Shown in pieces: positions 44,676 through 55,011 of a DNA stretch of 64,000 bases. The DNA is from Semisulcospira habei. Its lineage: Eukaryota > Mollusca > Gastropoda > Semisulcospiridae. The position numbers were made by a program, and so were the translations under genes. Below the pieces are notes generated by a model, which searched no databases, was not told the DNA's origin, and was given only the letters and a program-made list of their open reading frames with translations. Each line of letters starts with the position of its first letter. The stretch's first letter is position 1. The stretch lies in contig BTPG01000006.1 of NCBI GenBank assembly GCA_036245525.1, positions 68,497,786-68,561,785 of the forward strand, written 5' to 3'.

Positions 44676-44903
44676 TAACCCACTAATGCCCAAATTTTTT
44701 TTCAAAGTGCAAATTAGTTTATATTATGGATAATTGTATACAATGGACATGTGTTGATCAAATTTTGATTAAAACTTTGAAATTTATCATTTAGACAATA
44801 AAATGTAGATGTCCCAAAAATGGGACGGTGGGCAGGAATGGGTAGGGGTTTTTCATTTTTCAAAGAGTGAACACAAGAACCAAAATACTGAAACTAGTAA
44901 ACT

Positions 44904-44909
44904 TTTATT
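44904..44909 (-). promoter_or_regulatory. Poly(A) signal of the piggyBac transposase
   Basis: AATAAA on the - strand about 240 bases after the stop codon and inside the transposon. Confidence 0.6.
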
Positions 44910-45150
44910 GAAAGAAAATGTAATAATTGAGGTGAAAACAAAGTAAACACAGCAAAACAATATTTTGATTTAAATTGCTTTTAGGTATCTTTAGAAAACA
45001 AGAAAATCATAACTATTAAAAGAAGGGGAAAAAAAAAAAAGAAGAAACCATTGCAAGTAAAGGACAGTTTCAATTTTGTCATTTTTTTTTTGTGATGTCC
45101 AGCTGTCACTGTCTTAGGTGATTTTAGCACCACATAAGCTGTTAAGAGTT

Positions 45151-47311
45151 TCAGTGAGTATGGTACTGTTGGAAGCATTTGTCGTGGAGGCCAACCTTGC
45201 ACTTAGCACAGCGGCGCTTAGTCTTCTTCCCGCATGATGCACATCTCAGTTGTGTAGGCCAACTTTGAACAAGATGGTCAACACGGTCAAACCTGACCTC
45301 TGTTGGGACACGCTTGTCAAGAGATACAAATCCTCTTGGACGACCAGGCCCTGCATGACCAGCTCGTGCAAGATAGACTCTGACAACGCTCCTGCGGATA
45401 AGGAGAAGGTCCAAAGGGTTGTCTTTCGCTACATCTGTGTTCCTGTAGAGGTGCCAGGCTTGTTGGATACTGAGGTCCAGACAATAGGCAAAGATGGGCC
45501 ACCACCACTTCTTGCAGCGAATGACCGTTCTGTACTTTGCCACATTCTGGTCTGTGCGGTCCACACCGCCCATAGTGTTGTTGTAATGGCGGATCATGAA
45601 GGGTTGAGGAATGGTGACTTGCTTTGATTCAGCCCTTGACCATCTCTTGGCTGTCTGAAGTGGATGCACTCCTACATTGTTTGAAACAATATTGACGATG
45701 TTGTTGTCATTCCACCGAACAACAGTGAGGCCAGTCTTTGTGTCGGTTGCATGGTCATAGGTTCCCCTTGGTGTCTTCTTCATCTCGTTTACATCCCTTA
45801 AAGGGCAATCCTGAAGGCGATTTGCACGTATCGTTCCTGTGCATGCAATGTTTTTTTCTGTCAAAACATCCACCAGCTGCAGGCTTGTGAACAAATTGTC
45901 AAACGTGAGATGGTATGAGCTGCCCTCTTCTTCTTGCAGCTCTGCAATGAGATCAACAACAACCGAACCCCCCATTCCAAGTCCTGGGTATTCAGTTTGG
46001 CGTCCTTTCGCACCTTGATAGGGCTCAAACTGGACGACATAGCCCAGAGGCGTGCTCAGCATCCACATCTTATAACCAAACCTGATTGGTTTGCCTCGTA
46101 TGAATTGTTTGCAACTGTGCCGTCCATAATAAGGCACCATCGACTCATCGATACTGAGATTTTGTGTCTGGACAGCTTTGAAGAAGGTCAGAAACTTTTC
46201 ATTCATGTGTGTCAGCAACGGCCGAACTTTGCTCATCTTGTCAGCAGCATCCAGATGTGCGTTATCACTGACATGGAAATACCGCAGCATTTCTTCAAAG
46301 CGGTTTCTTGACATGGCAGACTGAACAGCATCCTTCCCCACATCCTCATCTGAAGACCAATACATTCGTCTCCTGGGCACAGGACTGTATCCAGACAGGA
46401 GTAGAATGGCAAGAAAGATCTGGATCTCTTCAGGTGTGGTTGAAAATGTCAAGTTGCCCTTGGACCATGCATATATGTTGCTAAAATCAGCAAAGGTTTC
46501 AAGGATTTCTTTGTCAAAGAAGCACTCAAACAGATCAACTGGAGAAGAAGGCATTTTCGACAGGTCAACATCTGTCTTGTTCCAGGAAAAGCGTTGCTTT
46601 TGCCTATTTGACAGATCTGTATTTCTCCACTTTCGCTGATTTATTGCTGCTTTCTTTGAAGATGGAGCTTTAGTTGCTGCAGGCCGTGTTACTTTCCTTT
46701 TTCTCCCCATGGATGTAGAAGGAATAGGTGCTGCATCGTCTGACTCCAAGGATTCTGAATCCCCAGATGCATCTTGCACTGTCCCTGTGGCAGCAGGAGC
46801 ACTCTGAATAGGAGCACTGATATTCTCTGATACATCAGCAGATTCCTCCATCTCATCATAGGACACTTTTTCACCCTGTCTCCGGATAGTGACAGTAGCA
46901 GGAGCCTGCAGCTGATTTCTGTTTAGGTTGGAGACAGTACCATCTTCATCTTCGTCTCCGCTGTCTTCATCGGTGTCTTCATTTGTAGGAGGGGGTTCAA
47001 TAAAGATGTCAGCTTCTTCAAAGTTAGCATCATCTTCCAGCATTGATACCACTTCATGAACAGTAAAAATCCTGGACAAAAGCAGAAAAAAACAGTGTAT
47101 GTAGTATAAGCAAAAACCCCTCCCCTCTCGTGCCCACCGTCCCATTTTTGGGACGGTAACTCTAACATATACAGATCAGTACATATTCAAGCTATCATCA
47201 AACTGACAAAAACATATCCAGATAACAGTATAGTCTCTAGGTTTTGTTCTTAGTGTTATATATAAAAGTGTAATGTAAAAAAAGTAATCCTTACCTTTTC
47301 TTGGTTGCCAT
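45151..47311 (-). CDS. piggyBac transposase (DDE_Tnp_1_7), one intron
   Basis: Exon 1 is 47311-47295 (ATG GCA ACC AAG AAA AG, donor GTAAGG). Exon 2 is 47071-45151 (acceptor TTGTCCAG). The product is 645 residues beginning MATKKRIFTVHEVVSMLED. An acidic N-terminal region is followed by the DDE domain with catalytic Asp314 (SIDES), Asp397 (TFDNL) and Asp510 (MGGVDRTD). A C-terminal cysteine-rich region (CASCGKKTKRRCAKCKVGLH) matches the zinc-binding tail of piggyBac proteins. It excises and inserts TTAA-flanked DNA in the nucleus. The longer in-frame ATG at 47145 lies inside the intron and is not the likely start. No stops or frameshifts are seen, so it may be active. Confidence 0.9.
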
Positions 47312-47525
47312 GTTGATGCTGTAGGCACCAGCTTTTTTTCTGCAAATGGCAGCTCTCACTGCTAGTGTGAAGGGAAAGTACTCAAACAAAAACAATGCCT
47401 GGATGCAGTGATGTCCCCTGATTAACACAATAGGCTGCTGAGTCACAGTGACACAAGCACTTAGATACAGTAATTAAAATAAGTTGCGTCCCAAAAATGG
47501 GACGGTGGGCAATAATGGGTTTTAA

Positions 47526-48164
47526 ACAGTTTTTATTTTTATTGTCGCCATGAACAACGGAAATAAAACCAAAAACAATAAAGGACTGCCAGCAATAAAA
47601 TCAACAGATGACTTCCATCAATCACAATCGAGTCAGAAAAGGCACGAAAAGGACACATTAAGCGTATTACTTGGTCGTAAAAGGGAGGACAGCTACGGAT
47701 CAACTAAGTGAAATCGACACTGGCTTTGGGCCCGCGGTGGATAACCCCGAAAGCACAGAAATAAATGCCAAAATCTGCAAAACATAGATTTTCATGAGCC
47801 CCCGCAGATGCAGGGACTCATGAGCCTCTATGTCCCTTGCTGACTTGAGTTATCTCTTATGTTGTTATGTTCATAAACGCAGAATGGAAGTAGTGTGCGG
47901 TTGCAGGGGTTATGACGATCTGTACCTCTCGGATTTGATTGGTGCTTAGATTTTCTTGGCACTGAATGCGTTAAATAGACATCAACACAGCGTATTCTTT
48001 TTCATTTTTAGTTGGCAAATTTCAGGATTAATGTTGCTGTTTGAAAGAAAGCGACGGTTACACATCGTGTAACGTAACCTAATTACTATCAAGCTTCTTA
48101 TTGCGTCAAACTCGAGTTTTCGTGACTTAACAGTAATTTAGGGGCAACCCAAACTGGAGTGTGC
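47526..48164. other. Intergenic with two family A fragments
   Basis: Family A hairpin (A25) at about 47777-47842 with arm GCAAAACATAGATTTTCATG. A right-half fragment (A26) lies at about 47905-47972. 47972-48055 is repeated at about 48946-49030. Confidence 0.55.
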
Positions 48165-48232
48165 GGCTGGCTTGTGAGTTTGAACTTTACGGCTCTACGC
48201 AAAAAAGTTCAAAGTCACAGACCTGCACTTAT
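48165..48232. repeat. Family G copy, diverged
   Basis: GTGAGTTTGAACTTTACGG and AAAGTTCAAAGTCACAGACC are imperfect partners. Confidence 0.6.
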
Positions 48233-48287
48233 TTGTGAGCTATTCCATGTTCAGCTTGACATGGGATCATTAATGAAATCACTAGCC

Positions 48288-48498
48288 CCTTCCCTGACAC
48301 TGGACGCATAGTCTGTTTCTGAAATCGGTATTTATTAATCGATCAAAAGCCACACGCGTCCAAGAGAAAAGGGTACACATTGGTCTCAGCAAGAGGCATA
48401 GATTCTCATGAGCCCCCGCTGTCGCGGGGGCTCATGAGGATCTGTGCCTCTTGCAGTTGTATCGAGTGCACATTTTCTCGGCATTGAAGAGGTGAAGG
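48288..48498. repeat. Family A MITE, full layout (A27)
   Basis: CCCCTTCCCTGACACTGGACG to CTCGGCATTGAAGAGGTGAA; hairpin at about 48388-48452. Confidence 0.85.
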
Positions 48499-48529
48499 CG
48501 GATATGTGTGACAGCAAACAAATCAGCAA

Positions 48530-48790
48530 TTGTTGAGAAATACAGATGAGTGTAAAGCGTGAAAATGCATAGACCATCTTAGCAAAGAAAGAAATATGCT
48601 TAGAAAGGACTAGTACAACACACTTCAATATAAAATTTTCGGGTTGAAAGAACTTCTCGCCTTAGAAAGATAGGTAGAGCATTCTATTTATTTTCTGTGC
48701 GTCCATTTTCAAAATGTAATACATTGTGTTGTGTCTTTTTTAAGCGTGTTTTTTTCTTTGTTGGGATTCATTTTTAGCAATTGTAAACTC
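48530..48790. repeat. Family H, long decayed copy
   Basis: AAAGCGTGAAAATGC tail, CAAAGAAAGAAATATGCTTAG arm, interior TTTTCGGGTTGAAAG, and right arm TAAGCGTGTTTTTTTC. Confidence 0.65.
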
Positions 48791-48902
48791 ATTAAAAAGA
48801 AAAACAGCATCAATAGCTGCGAAAGTGTCGTATAGCGTTGCCGGCGGCAACGCTATGCGACACTTCCGCAGCTATTGATCCGGGGCGCCTTGAATGACCT
48901 AA
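48784..48902. repeat. Family E palindrome (E3)
   Basis: GCATCAATAGCTGCGAAAG pairs with CTTCCGCAGCTATTGATCC around GTTGCCGGCGGCAAC; right end GGCGCCTTGAATGA. Confidence 0.85.
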
Positions 48903-49299
48903 GGTTTCTTTTCTACACAGCTCATGCTCAGGACACGCACGCTGTGCATCTTAAACAGACGTCAACACAGCGTGTTCATTTTTTAGTTGGCAAATTTAAG
49001 GATTAGTGTTGGTATATGAACGGAAGCGCTAGTTTTATGGGACTACAAAATACGGAAAGCAGTACAATGTCAAACTGTCAAAAGTAACATGTTTCGTCCC
49101 AGTATGCATTGCTGGGAAAGGCATATTACTTGAGCATATGCAATGTTTATTTGTTGAGTCTCTGTCAAATTGCGGATCATTGATTTGAGTATGACAAGCG
49201 AATAATTTGATAATGCCCCAAAGCGCGCCATGTACTGATCTCGCTAAGCCTAAACCCTGACAGCTCCTTAACTCCGGGCCTTCCGCCACTGTACGTTTA
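48903..49299. other. Intergenic
   Basis: Apart from the 85-base repeat at about 48946-49030, nothing recognised. Confidence 0.4.
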
Positions 49300-49477
49300 T
49301 TTAGTTTCTGACATCTTTTTTTTCAAAAAGCCACAAACGTCCAAGGTACATGGAAACAAATTGTTCTCAGCAAAAGGTATAGATACTCATGAGCCCCCGC
49401 AATTACGGGGGCTCATTAGGATCTATACTTCTTGCATTTGGGTGGCAGTCAGTTTTTCTCGACAGAGAAAGGATTAA
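49300..49477. repeat. Family A MITE (A28)
   Basis: Hairpin at about 49368-49437 with apex CCCCGCAATTACGGGG; right flank TTTTTCTCGACAGAG. Confidence 0.8.
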
Positions 49478-50210
49478 TGTTTAAATCAGAACATTTTGCT
49501 TAAACAATACTGATAGAATAGCGTTCAATATTGAAACAAATATTAAAAAGTGGCTTAAAAAACTGAAGTAACAAAAAAGAATACTCCAAATAAAGACAAT
49601 GTTGGGTTTTTTATTTTTTAATTTTTTAACTGTAACAACAAATCGAAATGATTGGAATGTGTAAAATATATATATACCGTGGACAAAAACACAACTGTTG
49701 TAAGTAATAAATAAAACGCAGAAAACATAAACAGTTCATCATTTTGTGCGTACTGCTGTGGAATTCTAGTTTTGCGGCTCTAGGCCTTAAAGAAATAAAT
49801 CACAGACCTGTACACATATGCGTGAAGATTGTCGACCTACCAAAATAAGGAGGGCCTCTGTGGTGAGGCACCCACTCTTTCACTCACTGTTAACTCTTAT
49901 TTCTTTTGAAGAGTAATCAAGTTTACTGCTGAGCAACAGAAATGCGTCAGTTTTGGTATCATCGAAAACACTAAAGTGTCGCATTTTTTTTGCTCGTCAG
50001 CCCGATACTTCACATGAGGTCACGGATTCATATCTATGAACGGTGTTACAATAATCACTTGTCAATAGACCCCTTCGTCCACAGCAAAACAAAAGGTGAC
50101 GCAGGCGCTTAAAATACAAAAATGTAAAACTGTTTTCTCATTCTCATCTTAAAGTATGTTATACCTTTGTCAGTTACATATGTAACCGACGAGACGAAGT
50201 GAAAACATAC
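49478..50210. other. Intergenic with decayed hairpins
   Basis: A diverged family G text lies near 49755-49812. At 49940-49992 a fragment resembles the hairpin at 52840-52906 (AATGCG... AACACTAAAGTGTCGCATT). Confidence 0.5.
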
Positions 50211-50424
50211 TTAACCCATTTAGCCCCGAGACCCTGCAGAAGGAGATGGATTGATCATGATAATCCAAAGGTGGTGCCAGTTGAGCTTGGCGCCTGAAGG
50301 CGCCAAGCTCATCTGACACTACCCTTGAATTATCATGATCAATCAATCTCCTACAACTGGTACATAGTCCTTAGACAACGCCTCCAAAAATTTGGAAATG
50401 CTGCTATGGGATTAAGAGGGTTAA
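50211..50424. repeat. Family B MITE with compensated arms (B10)
   Basis: TTAACCCATTTAGCCCCGAG to TTAAGAGGGTTAA. GATTGATCATGATAAT pairs with ATTATCATGATCAATC, both arms differing from consensus. Confidence 0.85.
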
Positions 50425-50713
50425 AATGACTTTGAAATGAAAAATAGTTTTGTTATTTTGTATAACCATTTATAATTGTATTTCCAATATTTAAAAAAGA
50501 AAATACTAAGTATACAAACCTAAATGCAACGAACAACAATTAGCATTTAAATGTTACGATGCATTCCACTTTTGTGTACCTTTTTTCCAAATAGCAAAAT
50601 AATCATCTTCACTATGTAATGACATTTACCCCAAAATATGCAGTTCGTCTTTACAAAAGCAAAGGAGAACAAAATCTCAAAAATAGTTTTCGGCATTTTT
50701 TTTGTTGTTTTAG
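50425..50713. other. Intergenic, AT-rich
   Basis: No feature seen. Confidence 0.4.
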
Positions 50714-50885
50714 AGATCAGTCCAGTTGAACTCTGAGATCAGCTTTAGTAGAGTACAGTCCCTTGGCCGAAGAGCGTCCATCTTGTCGTGCAGTCGGTCG
50801 GATGGCAACGAAACGAAAAGTGTGGATGCCTTTTATCTTTCGCGTAGCACCAGTTCCAGTTCTGTCGTTCTAAGAAAGAGGAAAG
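50714..50885 (+). CDS. Candidate internal exon, unknown protein
   Basis: An open frame of 57 codons lies between an acceptor-like TTTGTTGTTTTAG and a donor-like AAAG/GTATAA. The product is serine- and arginine-rich (SRVQSLGRRASILSCSRSD, then YLSRSTSSSSVVLRKRK), like a disordered cytoplasmic segment. Base composition is clearly more GC-rich than the AT-rich flanks. No family was recognised and no partner exon found; chance is a real alternative. Confidence 0.3.
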
Positions 50886-50886
50886 G

Positions 50887-50917
<31 letters not shown>

Positions 50918-51000
50918 TATAAAAAATAATAGTAATAATAAGAGTTAAATCATCATCGTCATAACATTATATTATTATTATTATTATTATTATTATCATC
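50886..51000. repeat. (TAA)n / (TTA)n microsatellite pair
   Basis: ATA/TAA trinucleotides at 50888-50940 and TTA at 50969-50996. Confidence 0.9.
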
Positions 51001-51091
51001 ATTTCTACAACAGCAGCAACAACAACAACAGGTTCCATAATTCTGTCAATATTGCTCACTCGAAGGCAAAGTTAGATCAATTTTTAGTAAT

Positions 51092-51183
51092 TTAACCTTT
51101 TGGGTGTCGTGAGCAGTTTCTGTCGAGGTGATTCCGGCAGGAATCACCTCGACAAAAACTGCTCACGACACCCAAAGGGTTAA
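51092..51183. repeat. Family C palindrome (C4), near perfect, TTAA-flanked
   Basis: TTAACCTTTTGGGTGTCG to CGACACCCAAAGGGTTAA; 92 bases that pair almost completely. Confidence 0.9.
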
Positions 51184-51467
51184 GCTAAGATCTTAACTTC
51201 CCTTGGTTTTTTTTGGTAAGCACTAAATATCACTTGGTGGAAGGTTGGGGGCAGTACCCAGGTTAGGCCTAGCGTCTGCGCTCCCATACGTTCCCATATC
51301 TAGGGACAGTCTTTGGGGGAGGTTATACATAGCCTGGGACTCAACCAGATCTACAGTCGAGACACCGACCCATTCAGGCACTACTCTCCAGCTGTCTCAC
51401 AACGCCGCGTATACGAACGCAGCACGTATCGAATACGTTAAACTTTAAGTTCTGAAAGTCTATGTTT
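51184..51467. other. Intergenic GC-richer island
   Basis: 51235-51440 is more GC-rich and open in one frame, but no motif or clear splice site was recognised. Confidence 0.35.
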
Positions 51468-51668
51468 TTAACTCATTTAGCCCCGACGGACCACATCAGA
51501 GGATGGATCGACCATGATGATTCGAGGGTAGTGCCAGATTAGCTTGGCGGACATCCGGCGCCAAGCTAATCTTGCACCACCCGTAAATCATCATGGTCGA
51601 CCCATCTACTGCAACTGGTACACGCCTCTAAAACGTTGGAAATGCGGCCTTGGGATGAAACGAGTTAA
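51468..51668. repeat. Family B MITE (B11)
   Basis: TTAACTCATTTAGCCCCGACG to GGGATGAAACGAGTTAA; central stem AGCTTGGCG/CGCCAAGCT. Confidence 0.85.
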
Positions 51669-51881
51669 AGAGAATTTGAAAAAATTCTTATGTCAACCGT
51701 TGCCTGTGTTTTAGAGGCGTTTCGAGGAGGACTTCCTTGATAAGTATATACGCTAAATTCTACGACGAAATTTTAACTCTTGAAGTTTGTTAGGTCACGG
51801 AACAGATATGGATCCTACGGTTCTTTTACAAGTTTATTATTTATAAATTACTGTTACTGTTGATCTAAATTAATCTAGGTT
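51669..51881. other. Intergenic
   Basis: No feature seen. Confidence 0.4.
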
Positions 51882-52205
51882 TTAACTCATTCAGCCCGAC
51901 GCACGTATTTCCCAAGTTTTGGAGGCGCCATCTAACGACTATGCACCTGTAGCAGGAGATGGATCGACCATGATAATTCAAGGGTAGTGCCAGATTAGCT
52001 TGACGCCGACAGGCATTAAGCTAATCTGGCACTACCCTTGAATTATCATGGTCGACTCATCTCAGCCCATTTCAGCCCTGACACACTCAAAAGAGGCCGC
52101 AGGACATAGAGAGGCCATATAGTTCAAAGATGGTGACAAAATGGCTTGGCGCCTACACACCCTGATATGTCACAGGCGGTGCCAGAATAGCGCCAAGCAC
52201 CTTTA
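51882..52205. repeat. Family B MITE followed by a decayed second copy
   Basis: The first copy starts TTAACTCATTCAGCCCGACG with hairpin at about 51958-52060. It runs into a second, broken copy (TTCAGCCCTGACACACTC, GGCTTGGCGCC). Confidence 0.75.
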
Positions 52206-52814
52206 CTATCAAATTTTCGATATTTTTTTTTAATCGACAGCACGTGCGAGTGTTTAAGGTCTATCTCTGTTCAACATAAAATATTTGAATGCCCTATGAA
52301 AACAATACATTTCAGACAAAATATCATAAATGTTGGAAATATAGCAGAAAATAACGGCATTGCAATATCAATAACTAATGTAATATGTCATAACCCGATA
52401 TAACCTATGTTATAATATATGTACAGTTGTGAATTTTCTGTTTTCTTACAATGTTATTATTTAATGTGTTCTTAGTTGTTTTTTTTTGTGTTTTTTTTGG
52501 GGTTTTTTTGGGGGTGGGTGGGGGGATGGGGTTGGGGGGGGGGGTCGGGGGTGGGGGGGGGGGGGGTGGGGAGAGTGTGCGTCTGATATCACCAGTGAGT
52601 TAGTAAACGGCAAGTAAACATAAGAACATTCTATCTTGGTATGGTCGATCTGTCGTCTCATATCATGTCATTCCTAGAAAACATCTCTCAAATTTGGGGG
52701 AATTTATGAATAATATTTCCTGAGGAAAACGTTTGTCTTGGGTGCGCTCCATGATGCAGTGGTAGAGATGAGGTCTTCTTTAGTTTGACATGTTTTTAAT
52801 CCTTTGTTGGTTAT
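52206..52814. other. Intergenic with T- and G-rich tract
   Basis: T-run then G-rich tract at 52478-52572. No gene. Confidence 0.5.
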
Positions 52815-52839
52815 TTCATTGTATACTGAGGAGCAAAAG

Positions 52840-52906
52840 AAATGCGACATTTTGGAATCATCAGAAACACTTTAGTGTTTCCGATGATTCCAAAAATGTC
52901 GCATTT
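52840..52906. repeat. Short hairpin element
   Basis: AAATGCGACATTTTGGAATC pairs with GATTCCAAAAATGTCGCATTT around AGTGTTT. A diverged relative lies near 49940-49992. Confidence 0.8.
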
Positions 52907-52964
52907 GTAAACAGTTACTGTTTTGTCATGGCTATTCTGAATTTGTGTTTTTTGTATGTGTTGC

Positions 52965-53005
52965 CGCCGTGAAATGACCTTAGTTGTCTGCTCGGCGTTA
53001 AACCC

Positions 53006-53087
<82 letters not shown>

Positions 53088-53088
53088 T

Positions 53089-53119
<31 letters not shown>

Positions 53120-53125
53120 TTACCT
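52965..53125 (+). mobile_element. (TAAC)n-tailed retroelement 3' end with expanded tail
   Basis: CCGTGAAATGACCTTAGTTG and CGGCGTTAAACCC lead into a (TAAC)n run at 53007-53120. Confidence 0.85.
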
Positions 53126-53140
53126 AACTCGTTTGTGTTG

Positions 53141-53151
53141 TTTATTTTATT
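53141..53151 (-). promoter_or_regulatory. Overlapping poly(A) signals of the IGFBP-domain gene
   Basis: Two AATAAA hexamers on the - strand about 115-125 bases beyond the stop codon at 53266. Confidence 0.7.
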
Positions 53152-53265
53152 ACAGAAGACTTCGACTGACCATCTGTGTAGGTTAAGTTGTGTTTCTTGT
53201 CAATAATTCCACAGAAATTGTCACACAAAAACGCGGACCCACAAAGGGCACTGACCTCTCGCGCC

Positions 53266-53400
53266 TCACATGCACACCGCCTTTCCGTTCAGTATGGCGC
53301 CGATGGGGTCGGGGTCACTAGGAAGGGGTCGGCAGGACAGTCCTTTACCACAGCGCCCTGACGCCAGTCCGCAGGGGTCGCCCGCACTCCGCGCACACAC
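53266..53400 (-). CDS. Terminal exon of an IGFBP-domain protein
   Basis: On the - strand an acceptor (TTTGCTTCCCCAG at 53401-53413) opens a 44-codon frame ending TGA at 53268-53266. The peptide VCARSAGDPCGLASGRCGKG then LSCRP ... GKAVCM has cysteine spacing C-x7-C-G-x5-C-G-x-G-L-x-C-x19-C. This is the second half of the IGFBP N-terminal domain, also found in small molluscan proteins such as perlustrin. Such proteins are secreted and can bind insulin-like peptides, so a secreted product is inferred. The first half of the domain and a signal peptide must lie upstream (higher coordinates); I could not find them before 64000. Chain termination right after the domain suggests a single-domain protein. 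Confidence 0.8.
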   Translation of the reverse strand: MCARSAGDPCGLASGRCGKGLSCRPLPSDPDPIGAILNGKAVCM

Positions 53401-53459
53401 CTGGGGAAGCAAAGCACACCTTGATCATTATATAAAATCAACACCAAAAAGTGAATCGA

Positions 53460-53600
53460 ATACATCGATCCAACTGCAAGAGACATAGATCCTCATGAAC
53501 CCCCGCAGTTGCGGGGGCTCATGAGGATCCATGTTTCTTGCTGGGGCCGATTTGTTTCCGTGTGCCTTTGACGGTTGTGGCTTTTGGTCGTTGAATGAAC
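53460..53600. repeat. Family A hairpin MITE in or near the IGFBP gene intron (A29)
   Basis: Hairpin at about 53478-53542, perfect near the apex (CCCCGCAGTTGCGGGG); right flank CTTTTGGTCGTTGAATGAAC. Confidence 0.85.
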
Positions 53601-53870
53601 AGCGTTAATAGATGGCAATATCTCACACTAATGATGGACAAAAGAGCTAACTTAAATTATGAAATTAGAATGTCGTAAAATGAAAGACTTTTCTGCTCTC
53701 TTCAACCGTTGTAAGCACGATATTTTCTTAGATTACGCTTATAAGACAGAACTGTGAAAAAGAAGGATAGACAAGTCAACTAGACCAGAGATATTAATAC
53801 TGCGTTGTATCTGCGAATTTTATCAACCAAACACTGCCGTGGAGCAGATCGCTTTAAATAACACTGCCTC
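53601..53870. mobile_element. Element Q without a minisatellite
   Basis: GTCGTAAAATGAAAGACTTTT and GAGCAGATCGCTTTAAA match Q at 23790-24700, but the tandem array is absent. Confidence 0.65.
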
Positions 53871-53973
53871 GGGCTCAAGCATCTGCGATACGTCATGGAA
53901 CAGCATCATAGCTCATACGTCATACGCTGCGATACATCATACATTTTAAGGCCCCATGCAGAGACGGGACGAG

Positions 53974-54750
53974 ATAAGCCAAGCCAAGCCGAGCCGAGCC
54001 GAGCCGAGCCAGGCCAAGCCAAGCCAAGCCAAGCCAAGCCAAGGCAAGCCAAGCCAAGCCAAGCCAAGCCAAGCCAAGCCAAGCCAAGCCAAAGCACTCG
54101 TCAGAAGACACAACAAAACGACGAAAGAGGTTAATAAAAATGACGAATAAAGATGGAAAGTCATTCTGGGAATAACATAAAACGAAAAGACGCAATAATG
54201 CAAAATCAACAGAATCGCCAGTGCATGTTTTTCACCCACGCGAAAAGGAAGTCCAGAGAAACCCGCCCACATTTCTAATCACAGCCTGTTTCGGTCCTAC
54301 ACTTGATCCCCTCCCATTTACCCAACTGCAAGAGGCACAGGATGGATGGGGTTAGTGATCTTATGAAACACCATATTACGTTGCATCATGCTTACAAAAA
54401 TGTAAATTTGTAACTGTATTTCTTTGAGCGCGCGAACGCATCTTTGTATTAATTTTGTTTTTGTAAATGCTGATCAATTGAAAGGCTTTCGGACGCACAC
54501 TGGTATACGCTTACAAATTAGACATTTGTTTGCGAGGCACCGTGCAACATGATACAATTCCTTTTCGCGTGGGTGAAAAACATGCACTGGAGACTCGATT
54601 CTGTTGATTTTGCATTATTGCGTCTTTTCGTTTTATGTTATTCCCAGAATGACTTTCGATCTTCATTCGTCATTTTTATTAACGGTTTTCGTCGTTTTGT
54701 TGTGTCTTCTGACGAGTGCTTTGACTTGGCTCGGTTCAGCTCGGCTTCGT
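53974..54750. mobile_element. Foldback element with AAGCC-repeat terminal arms
   Basis: 54091-54252 (GCACTCGTCAGAAGACACAA onward) is the reverse complement of 54556-54718. The left arm is capped by about 24 copies of AAGCC/GAGCC (53974-54090), the right arm by only a few (to about 54750). The 300-base centre has no ORF. Confidence 0.75.
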
Positions 54751-55011
54751 GGCAATAGCAGTCCTCGCGTTTCATCAGATTTAACTGATCTCTTTAAAAA
54801 AAAAAGTAAATCATAAAAAAATAAATCAGCGCATTTAATAGGCGCTTTACCCAATTTAATATCGCCTCAAAGCGCCTCCGCTAACTGAACCCAACAAGCA
54901 TTCTCACGTGAATCACGCGCATTCATTCACACACTGAACAGCACAGAACATTTACGTGGTGCTAAGGGCAAGCTCAAGCGAGCTACTAAAGTTTTGGAAG
55001 TTGAAATCGTT
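54751..55011. other. Intergenic
   Basis: A-rich stretch near 54795-54830; no gene. Confidence 0.4.

Larger units (their letters stand above)
44675..47525 (-). mobile_element. piggyBac transposon, apparently complete
   Basis: The left end is TTAACCCACTAATGCCCA (from 44675) and the right end reads TGGGCAATAATGGGTTTTAA (to 47525). Inverted ends are CCCAYTAWTGCCCA next to TTAA; the right TTAA is offset by two T. A palindromic block GTCCCAAAAATGGGACGG lies subterminally at 44811 and 47488, and inverted at about 47137-47156. One transposase gene lies inside on the - strand. Confidence 0.9.

Noticed and set aside
47073..47145. Start codon of the piggyBac transposase at 47145
   Set aside because: The extra N-terminal residues fall between a good donor and acceptor; the spliced start at 47311 gives a family-like N-terminus.
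53289..53400. Alternative frame of the IGFBP exon that resembles a peroxiredoxin C-terminus (TPADW)
   Set aside because: The resemblance is five residues, whereas the other frame explains all five cysteines and the following poly(A) signal.
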